In this document: positions 26,283 to 32,877 of the stretch, piece by piece
Numbering within the stretch: position 1 is the stretch's first letter
Layout of the letters: each line of letters starts with the position of its first letter
Origin: an uncultured Clostridia bacterium
Lineage (GTDB): Bacteria; Bacillota; Clostridia; Christensenellales; Borkfalkiaceae
Assembly: GCA_934796775.1 (NCBI GenBank)
Contig: CAKVPH010000005.1
Location: 50,281-114,280, forward strand
Direction of reading: 5' to 3'
Length of the DNA stretch: 64,000 nt
Made by a program: the position numbers and the translations under genes
The notes under the pieces: model-generated
Told to the model about the DNA's origin: nothing
What the model saw: only the letters and a program-made list of their open reading frames with translations
Databases searched by the model: none

Positions 26283-27686
26283 ATGAGTAAAGTTTTAATT
26301 ACCGAAACCATACTTCGCGACGCGCATCAGTCGCAGGCGGCTACGAGAATGACCACCGAGCAAATGCTCCCCGCACTCGACGCTTTAGACGAAGTCGGAT
26401 ATTATTCTTTAGAAGCATGGGGCGGAGCTACTTTCGACTCCTGCATGAGATTTTTAAACGAAGATCCGTGGGAAAGGCTCAGAATACTTAAGTCCCACTT
26501 GAAAAAGACGCCCATTCAGATGCTCCTTCGCGGGCAGAACTTGTTAGGGTATAAGCATTACGCCGACGACGTTGTTGAAAAATTTATTGAAAAGAGCATT
26601 GAAAACGGCGTAAAAATAATCAGAGTATTTGACGCGTTAAACGACGTAAGAAACCTTGAAACTTCAATAAAAGCCATTAAAAAATACGGCGGAATATGCG
26701 AAGTTGCGTTTTCTTACACCACAAGCCCCGTTCACACGAACGAATATTTTGTAAAGCTTGCAAAAGAGTTTGAATCTTTGGGCGCAGACAATATCTGCAT
26801 TAAGGATATGGCAAACCTGCTTCTTCCTTACAACACTTACGATCTGGTTAAAGCTTTAAAAGAAAATTTAAAACCCGAAACAAAAATTCACCTGCACACG
26901 CACAATACCACGGGTACGGGCGATATGGTAAACTTAAAAGCTATCGAAGCCGGCTGCGACATAGTAGATACCGCGCTTTCGGCAATGGGCAACGGAACTT
27001 CTCAGCCCGCAACCGAACCTTTGGTTGCTACGCTTAAAGGAACTAAATACGATACGGGCATAGACGTTGAAAAACTTATTCCCATAACCGATCATTTCAA
27101 AAAAGTTGCCGACGAACTCGAAAAATCGGGCGCGCTCAACCCCAACGTAAGAAAGGTAAACGTAAATACTTTAAAATATCAGGTTCCGGGCGGCATGCTT
27201 TCAAACCTTATGAAGCAGCTTAAAGAACAGGGCAAACTCGATAAATTAGACGAAGTTTTAGCCGAAGTTCCCAACGTAAGAAAGGACTGCGGATATCCTC
27301 CGCTCGTAACGCCTTCCAGCCAGATAGTCGGAACGCAGGCGGTTTTAAACGTTCTTGCGGGCGAAAGATATAAAATGTGCACTAAGGAATTCAAGGCTTT
27401 GCTTTTGGGCGAGTACGGAAGACTTCCTGCTTCTCCCGATCCCGAAACGCTTAAAAAAGTTGCGGGCGACGGTAAAGTTATAACCTGCCGTCCTGCAGAT
27501 CTTATTGCACCCGAATACGAAAAGTACAAGAATGAAATGAAAGAGTATTACACTCAGGAAGAAGACGTTTTGTCGTACGCTCTTTTCCCCGAAGTTTCGG
27601 TAAATTTCTTCAAGTACAGACTTGCAAAAAACAAGGGCGTAGATAAAGATCTCGCCGATAACAAAGATAAGGTTTATCCTGTATAA
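26283..27686 (+). CDS. Carboxyltransferase, OadA/5S type, without carrier domain
   Basis: Cytosolic subunit of the DRE-TIM family, 467 aa, that removes CO2 from oxaloacetate or, in reverse, carboxylates pyruvate. The opening motif TETILRDAHQSQAATRM and LEAWGGATFD match OadA/PycB/5S subunits; the metal site includes HLHTHNTTG, and the carboxybiotin Lys lies in ICIKDMANLLLPY. No C-terminal biotin domain is attached, since the carrier is a separate protein here. GGAG lies 9 bases before the ATG. The presence of both 5S-like and 12S-like subunits in one operon recalls transcarboxylase. Confidence 0.92.
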   Translation: MSKVLITETILRDAHQSQAATRMTTEQMLPALDALDEVGYYSLEAWGGATFDSCMRFLNEDPWERLRILKSHLKKTPIQMLLRGQNLLGYKHYADDVVEKFIEKSIENGVKIIRVFDALNDVRNLETSIKAIKKYGGICEVAFSYTTSPVHTNEYFVKLAKEFESLGADNICIKDMANLLLPYNTYDLVKALKENLKPETKIHLHTHNTTGTGDMVNLKAIEAGCDIVDTALSAMGNGTSQPATEPLVATLKGTKYDTGIDVEKLIPITDHFKKVADELEKSGALNPNVRKVNVNTLKYQVPGGMLSNLMKQLKEQGKLDKLDEVLAEVPNVRKDCGYPPLVTPSSQIVGTQAVLNVLAGERYKMCTKEFKALLLGEYGRLPASPDPETLKKVAGDGKVITCRPADLIAPEYEKYKNEMKEYYTQEEDVLSYALFPEVSVNFFKYRLAKNKGVDKDLADNKDKVYPV

Positions 27687-28426
27687 TGAAAATTCTGATA
27701 TGTAACGACGACGGCATTTTTAGCGAGAGTTTAAAAGCTCTCGCAATAATGCTGTATAACAAAGGAAACGAAGTTACTGTGGTCGCGCCTGCCTCAAACT
27801 GCTCGGGATTCAGCCATCACGTTTCTTTTTTTAAGCATGTAAAAGTTGAAAAAGTAGATTTTTTTAACGGCATAGACGCATATTCCCTGACGGGAACGCC
27901 CGTCGATTGCGTGATTTATGGCATGAAGGGTTTGAATAAGGATTACGACGTGGTTCTTGGCGGTATAAATCTCGGTTCTAATATCGGTTCTGAAGTTTTA
28001 TATTCAGGCACGCTTTCAATAGGCGCGGAAGCTAATTCATTCGGCTATAAAGCGATAGCTTTTTCGTGTGAAAACTATAAAACCGCAGATTTTAATTACG
28101 TTGCGGGCATCTGTTGCGACCTTCTGGATAAATTTTATCCGCATCTCAGCTCGGATTTTACTTTGAATATCAACGTTCCGCACTTAAACGGCGAGCAACC
28201 AAAGGGGATAAAAGTCACTCCGCTCGGACTACGTTTGTATTCCGATACTTACGAATGGGTGAACGAAAACACCTTTATGCTTACGGGTGATCCAATAAAG
28301 GTCGATAATCCAAAGGATTGCGACGTGGAATGGAGTTCTAAAAATTACATAACCGTAACGCCCGTTTTGTGTAACCGAACGGCTCGCAAAGCTTTGCGCA
28401 TATTAAAGGGTACTTTAAAAAACTGA
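27686..28426 (+). CDS. surE: 5'/3'-nucleotidase SurE
   Basis: Metal-dependent nucleotide phosphatase, 246 aa. N-terminal ILICNDDGIFSESLKALA holds the two metal-binding Asp; ASNCSGFSHHVSF holds the metal-binding Ser; TGTPVDCV and GGINLGSNIG complete the active site. It overlaps the stop of the decarboxylase subunit by one base, so it is cotranscribed. The last codons lie in a 28-base sequence repeated at 30070-30097. Read across the second copy, an in-frame ending LLDDL-stop appears, which may be the ancestral C-terminus. Confidence 0.93.
   Translation: MKILICNDDGIFSESLKALAIMLYNKGNEVTVVAPASNCSGFSHHVSFFKHVKVEKVDFFNGIDAYSLTGTPVDCVIYGMKGLNKDYDVVLGGINLGSNIGSEVLYSGTLSIGAEANSFGYKAIAFSCENYKTADFNYVAGICCDLLDKFYPHLSSDFTLNINVPHLNGEQPKGIKVTPLGLRLYSDTYEWVNENTFMLTGDPIKVDNPKDCDVEWSSKNYITVTPVLCNRTARKALRILKGTLKN
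28389..28416. repeat. 28-bp direct repeat, left copy (within surE 3' end)
   Basis: Begins AAGCTTTGCGCATATTAAAG and ends GGTACTTT; identical to 30070-30097. It bounds the ATPase island on the left. Confidence 0.9.
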
Positions 28427-28498
28427 TTTTATAGGAATACAATGCCTGTAAAATCGATTTTGTAAAATTCAGGTTTTTAACGGAATAATTAAAAAATT

Positions 28499-28562
28499 AA
28501 AATAGCGAAAGTTTTTTGTTGCGGTAAAGCTTAAAACAACATAACTTTTCGCTATTTTTTAT
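28499..28562 (+). terminator. Terminator downstream of surE
   Basis: Arms AATAGCGAAAGTT and AACTTTTCGCTATT with a long AT-rich loop, followed by TTTTTT. It closes the decarboxylase-surE operon and lies inside the island bounded by the 28-bp repeats. Confidence 0.65.
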
Positions 28563-28622
28563 TTTCACATTTTAAAATACTTTTTATTGACGTAAGAAAT
28601 TATATGGAAAAAATAATTTGTC

Positions 28623-28741
28623 GAAAAATTTTTGCAAATTGTTGCAATTTTTCGTAATAAAATGTTGACTTTTACGTTTGTAATGGTTATAATAAAAGCA
28701 AAAAGGAAAAATTTTTGCAAATTGTTGCAATTTTTCGTAAT
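28623..28741. repeat. Pair of exact 36-bp repeats flanking a promoter
   Basis: The identical 36-base sequence (GAAAAATTTTTGCAAATTGT to TTTTTCGTAAT) occurs at 28623-28658 and 28706-28741. Each is an imperfect palindrome (CGAAAAATT...AATTTTTCG) with two TTGCAA cores. One copy ends 6 bases upstream of the -35 box and the other starts about 6 bases after the predicted transcription start, an arrangement suited to a repressor or looping. Confidence 0.85.
28665..28693 (+). promoter_or_regulatory. Promoter of the DUF4143-type ATPase
   Basis: -35 TTGACT (28665-28670), 17-base spacer, -10 TATAAT (28688-28693). It is framed by the two 36-bp repeats. Confidence 0.75.
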
Positions 28742-28751
28742 GAGTGCATGT

Positions 28752-30008
28752 ATGAAAGAGATAAAAAGAGACGTTTATTTGCAAAGACTAATAGACAGAG
28801 AGCAAAACGGACTGGTAAAAATTGTTACCGGTATTCGTCGTTCGGGAAAATCATATTTATTGAATACGTTATTTTATAGTCATCTTAAAGAAAAAGGTAT
28901 AAAAGACGACCACATTATAAAAATTTCGCTTGACGACGAGGAAAACAGCGACCTGCTTTTACCAAAAGCGTTAAGTCTGTTTATAAAAAGCTTGATTGTT
29001 GATGACGATTTATATTATATTTTGCTTGACGAAATACAACTTGCAGATAATTTTGTGGGTATATTAAACGGACTTTTAAAATTCCCGAACGTAGATATTT
29101 ACGTTACCGGTAGTAATTCTAAATTTTTATCTACCGATATAGTAACTGAATTTCGCGGGCGTGGCGACGAAGTCCGGATTCTGCCGCTGTCTTTTTCGGA
29201 GTTTATGTCTGTTTACAACGGTTCTTACTTGCAGGGGTGGAAAGAATACTATACTTACGGCGGCTTGCCTCTCGTTCTTGCACAAAAAAGTGAAGAATCA
29301 AAAATGAACTATCTTAAAGGACAGCTCAAAAACGTTTACTTGAACGATATTATAGACCGTAACCGCATTCAGAACGAAGAGCAGATAAATGCCGTATTAG
29401 AAATTTTAGCATCGAGTATAGGTTCTCTTACAAACCCGTTGAAACTTTCAAATACGTTTAAAAGCGTTGCAAATCTGCCCATTGCGGATAAAACCGTTTC
29501 AAACTATCTTGCTTATTTAGAAGACGCTTTTTTGGTTGATAAATCAAAACGTTATGACGTAAAAGGTAAAAAATATTTATCAACTCCGTCTAAGTATTAT
29601 TTTACCGATTTAGGACTCAGAAATGCCGCGCTCAACTTCCGCCAGCAGGAAGAAAATCACATTATGGAAAACGTGATTTACCTTGAGCTTTCAAAACGCG
29701 GCTTTGCCGTCGACGTAGGAATTGTGGAAACTTCCAAGCGCAATGCGGAAGGAAAAATCGTTCGCAATTATGCCGAAGTCGATTTTATAGCAAACCGCGG
29801 AAATAATAAATTTTATATTCAGTCTGCATTTGCAATGGATACTGAAGAAAAACAAGCGCAGGAAAAAAATTCTTTGCTTAATATTAAAGACTTTTTTAAA
29901 AAGATAATCGTGGTAAAAGACGATATCAAGCGTAAACGCGATAGTAGCGGCATAGTTACTATGAGTATTTACGATTTCCTTTTAGACGAAAAAAGTATGG
30001 AATATTAA
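28752..30008 (+). CDS. AAA+ ATPase with DUF4143 C-terminal domain
   Basis: Predicted ATPase, about 418 aa. Start taken at 28752 because the protein then begins as family members do (MKEIKRDVYLQRLI) and lies downstream of the promoter; no strong ribosome site. Walker A GIRRSGKSYLL (about residues 28-38), Walker B YYILLDEIQL, sensor VYVTGSNS-like stretch DIYVTGSNSKF, then REFRGRGDEVRILPLSFSEF (quoted core FRGRGDEVRILPLSF) and the DUF4143 domain with LNDIIDRN, PSKYYFTDLGLRN and the nuclease-like EVDFIANRGN (E-x-D). The family is widespread in gut bacteria with no settled role; DUF4143 resembles restriction-endonuclease folds (family knowledge). It stands alone between 28-bp direct repeats. Confidence 0.85.
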   Translation: MKEIKRDVYLQRLIDREQNGLVKIVTGIRRSGKSYLLNTLFYSHLKEKGIKDDHIIKISLDDEENSDLLLPKALSLFIKSLIVDDDLYYILLDEIQLADNFVGILNGLLKFPNVDIYVTGSNSKFLSTDIVTEFRGRGDEVRILPLSFSEFMSVYNGSYLQGWKEYYTYGGLPLVLAQKSEESKMNYLKGQLKNVYLNDIIDRNRIQNEEQINAVLEILASSIGSLTNPLKLSNTFKSVANLPIADKTVSNYLAYLEDAFLVDKSKRYDVKGKKYLSTPSKYYFTDLGLRNAALNFRQQEENHIMENVIYLELSKRGFAVDVGIVETSKRNAEGKIVRNYAEVDFIANRGNNKFYIQSAFAMDTEEKQAQEKNSLLNIKDFFKKIIVVKDDIKRKRDSSGIVTMSIYDFLLDEKSMEY

Positions 30009-30069
30009 ATAAAAGGTTTTATGATCGCATTATTTGCAAGCTTTATCAATCATTAACAAAAAAGCGGGC

Positions 30070-30097
30070 AAGCTTTGCGCATATTAAAGGGTACTTT
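30070..30097. repeat. 28-bp direct repeat, right copy
   Basis: Identical to 28389-28416 in surE. It lies three bases before the -35 box of the next gene and bounds the ATPase island on the right. Confidence 0.9.
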
Positions 30098-30099
30098 GC

Positions 30100-30128
30100 T
30101 TGACGATTTATAAAAAAAGCGGTATAAT
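30100..30128 (+). promoter_or_regulatory. Promoter of the BaiN-like gene, adjacent to the ATG
   Basis: -35 TTGACG (30100-30105), 17-base spacer, -10 TATAAT (30123-30128). The ATG is at 30135, the expected start of transcription, and there is no Shine-Dalgarno, so the message may be leaderless. Confidence 0.75.
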
Positions 30129-30134
30129 AGAAAA

Positions 30135-31367
30135 ATGAAAACCGTAATTATAGGCGGAGGAGCCGCCGGCATGATGAGCGCGTATTTCAGCGCAAAATGC
30201 GGCGACGAGGTCGTTTTACTTGAAAAAAACGAGAAACTCGGCAAAAAATTGTATATAACGGGCAAGGGAAGGTGTAATTTAACCAACGATTGCGACGTAA
30301 ACGACTTTTTTAACTGCGTCGTTACAAACCTTAAATTTATGCTAAGCTCGGTTCGTTCTTTTTCTCCCGCCGACGTTATGGCTTTATTCGAAAGTTTCGG
30401 GCTAAAACTTAAAACCGAGCGCGGAAACAGAGTTTTTCCGCTATCCGATAAATCGTCGGACGTTATAAAATGCCTGTCACGCGCGCTTGAAAATCAGAAC
30501 GTAACCGTTCGTTTAAATACTAAAGTTACCCGCGTCGAACAAAATTCGGGGCGGGTTTCGGGCATTTATACGGAAAACGAGTTTATTGCCTGCGACAGGG
30601 TAATAATATGTACGGGCGGCATAAGCTATCCATTAACCGGCAGTACGGGCGACGGATATAAATTTGCCCGCGAAACGGGGCATGAAATAATGCCTTTGCG
30701 TCCCGCTCTTTGCGGACTTAAATTAAAGGGCGATTTTTCAAACCTTGCGGGGCTATCGTTAAAAAACACAGGCTACAAAGTTATTTCAAACGGTAAAGAG
30801 ATTTATCGAGATTTCGGTGAATTGCTTTTTACGCATAAAGGCATTTCGGGACCGGTCGTATTGTCGTCGTCGAGTTATATAAGCGCGGCTGGAAACGGTA
30901 ATATTTTTACGGTTTCTATAGATTTAAAACCCTCTTTGGACGAAAAAACTTTGGATCAGCGTATTTTGCGCGATTTTGCGCTTTATAAAAATAAAGTTTT
31001 AAAAAACGCGCTGATTGATTTATTGCCAAAAAGCCTTATAGGCGAAGTAATCCGTGCGGCTTCTTTAAGCGAAAATTCAAACGTGAGCGAACTTACTCAG
31101 GAAAACAGAAAAAAACTTTTATATGCGCTCAAAAATCTCAACTATCAGGTAACCGGGCTTATGCCGATAGAAGAAGCCATAGTTACGGGCGGCGGCGTAA
31201 ACGTAAAGCAGATAGATCCTAAAACTATGGAGAGCAAACTTGTAAAAGGTTTATATTTTGCGGGCGAAGTTATCGACGTTGACGCTTTAACCGGCGGATT
31301 TAACCTTCAATGTGCGTTTTCTTCGGCGCATGCGGCGGCTCTTGCCGGCAGAAAAGAAGAATTTTAA
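30135..31367 (+). CDS. NAD(P)/FAD-dependent oxidoreductase, HI0933/BaiN family
   Basis: Flavoprotein of 410 aa. The N-terminal Rossmann loop VIIGGGAAGMMSAY binds FAD and is followed by the family signature KKLYITGKGRCNLTN. A middle section has ICTGGISYPLTGSTGDGY, and the C-terminus has IVTGGGVNVKQIDPKTMESK and FAGEVIDVDALTGGFNLQ, both hallmarks of the group. Members include BaiN, proposed in bile-acid dehydroxylation, but most have unknown substrates. In Clostridia it often precedes cmk, as here, so it is likely a housekeeping gene rather than a bile-acid gene. Confidence 0.9.
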   Translation: MKTVIIGGGAAGMMSAYFSAKCGDEVVLLEKNEKLGKKLYITGKGRCNLTNDCDVNDFFNCVVTNLKFMLSSVRSFSPADVMALFESFGLKLKTERGNRVFPLSDKSSDVIKCLSRALENQNVTVRLNTKVTRVEQNSGRVSGIYTENEFIACDRVIICTGGISYPLTGSTGDGYKFARETGHEIMPLRPALCGLKLKGDFSNLAGLSLKNTGYKVISNGKEIYRDFGELLFTHKGISGPVVLSSSSYISAAGNGNIFTVSIDLKPSLDEKTLDQRILRDFALYKNKVLKNALIDLLPKSLIGEVIRAASLSENSNVSELTQENRKKLLYALKNLNYQVTGLMPIEEAIVTGGGVNVKQIDPKTMESKLVKGLYFAGEVIDVDALTGGFNLQCAFSSAHAAALAGRKEEF

Positions 31368-31480
31368 ATTTCTTGCGGATACCCGAAAATTTAACACTTA
31401 AATTTAACACGATTAGGTATTTTTAACCGAACGATAGTAATTTTACAAAATACTTTTCATAAAAACACGAAAAAGCAGAT

Positions 31481-32149
31481 ATGATAAACATTGCCATAGA
31501 CGGACCTGCAGGCAGCGGGAAATCCACTATTGCCAAAATAGTGTCAAGAAAACTGAATATTTTATATCTCGATACGGGTGCGATGTATCGTGCTTGCGCA
31601 TTGAAGGCTTTTCTTTCGGGCATTGATTTAAACGACGAAAGCGCGGTTAATTCTATCGTGGAAGATATCAACATAAAAATAAAATATCTCGGCGGCGTTC
31701 AGCATACTTTTTTAGATGACGCCGACGTGTCGGATAAAATACGCGAAAATTCGGTATCAAAAGGTGCGTCCGAAATTTCAAGGCATAAATCCGTTCGCGA
31801 AAAAATGGTTGAAATGCAACGCAAAATCGCTTCCGAATGTTCTTGCATAATGGACGGGCGTGACATATGTATGTACGTTCTGCCGGACGCTAAATACAAA
31901 TTTTTTGTTACCGCGTCGCCCATAGAGCGAGCCAAAAGACGGCGTAGCGAATTGCTTTCAAAGGGACAGAACGTTTCGGTAGATAAGCTTTTAACCGAAA
32001 TTGCCGAGCGCGACTATCAGGACAGTCACCGTGAAAATTCGCCTTTAAAACAGGCGCCGGACGCAGTGCTTTTAGATACGTCCGAAATGTCCGCGACGGA
32101 GGCTGCCGATCGCATAATCGAAATAGTGAAAAAAGGAGGAGGAATCTGA
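31481..32149 (+). CDS. cmk: Cytidylate kinase
   Basis: Phosphorylates CMP and dCMP, 222 aa, a normal length. P-loop IDGPAGSGKSTIAK (about residues 6-19), LDTGAMYRA (substrate loop), the CMP-binding insert region, GRDI and the lid (RRRSELLSKG). Its stop overlaps the next ATG by one base. The order cmk-plsC-ispH/rpsA is common in Clostridia. The 113-base gap upstream holds no strong promoter; it may be read through from the flavoprotein gene. Confidence 0.95.
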   Translation: MINIAIDGPAGSGKSTIAKIVSRKLNILYLDTGAMYRACALKAFLSGIDLNDESAVNSIVEDINIKIKYLGGVQHTFLDDADVSDKIRENSVSKGASEISRHKSVREKMVEMQRKIASECSCIMDGRDICMYVLPDAKYKFFVTASPIERAKRRRSELLSKGQNVSVDKLLTEIAERDYQDSHRENSPLKQAPDAVLLDTSEMSATEAADRIIEIVKKGGGI

Positions 32150-32796
32150 TGTTTTTTACTCTGCTTCGTCCGCTTGTAACTCTATGGCTATGGCTGTTTT
32201 ATCCTTACAGAATACACGGAAAAAAGAACATTATTCAAGACGGAAACGTAATTGTAATATGTAATCATCTTTGCAAGGTAGACGTTCCTTATATAGGTTT
32301 TATGTTTAAAGGAAAAACATATTATCTTGCAAAAAAAGAATGGTTCGAAAAAAAATGCCGCGGCTGGCTTTTCAGGCAGATGGGCGGTATTCCTATAGAC
32401 CGTGAACATGCCGATATACAAGGCGTAAAAGAAGCTCTTTCCGTACTTAAAAAGGGAAAAAGACTTTGTATTTTCCCCGAAGGCACGAGAAACAAAACCG
32501 GCGGGACCGAAATTCAGCAACTCCATGGAGGAGCGGCACTGCTTGCGTTTAAAACGGGAGCTAAAATTATTCCTATAAACATACACGAAAAAGCTAAAAT
32601 TTTCCGTAAAAACGACGTTTACATCGGCGAACCGTTTGATTTTAAGGAATTTAAAGGTGCGCGGCTTGACAGCGAGCTTAACGAAAAGCTCACTGATATC
32701 ATGTACGAAAAACTTTGCGACGCACGCGAAAAAAATAACGAAATAGTAAACAAGCGCAAAGAAAAAAAACACGCTGAAGTCAGCGATAAAAAATAA
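32149..32796 (+). CDS. plsC: 1-acyl-sn-glycerol-3-phosphate acyltransferase
   Basis: Membrane-associated enzyme that makes phosphatidic acid, 215 aa. An N-terminal hydrophobic segment (LLRPLVTLWLWLFYPY) precedes the HX4D motif NHLCKVD (about residue 40), the GGIPIDRE motif and FPEGTRNKTG, the acceptor-binding motif. The C-terminus is Lys/Glu-rich. GGAGGAGG ribosome site directly before the ATG. Confidence 0.93.
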   Translation: MFFTLLRPLVTLWLWLFYPYRIHGKKNIIQDGNVIVICNHLCKVDVPYIGFMFKGKTYYLAKKEWFEKKCRGWLFRQMGGIPIDREHADIQGVKEALSVLKKGKRLCIFPEGTRNKTGGTEIQQLHGGAALLAFKTGAKIIPINIHEKAKIFRKNDVYIGEPFDFKEFKGARLDSELNEKLTDIMYEKLCDAREKNNEIVNKRKEKKHAEVSDKK

Positions 32797-32877
32797 AACA
32801 AGCACCATAAAAGTTAAATAATCAAAAATAAAAAGGCATACGGCAGTTTTTTTTCGAAGCTGCTTAAAAAATAAAAA

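Noticed and set aside
28389..30097. Insertion sequence or integron cassette
   Set aside because: No transposase, integrase or terminal inverted repeats were found between the 28-bp repeats; it is reported as an island of unknown mechanism.
30135..31367. Bile-acid dehydroxylation gene (baiN)
   Set aside because: The family match is good, but the gene sits in a housekeeping cmk neighbourhood with no other bai genes, so a bile-acid role is not supported.
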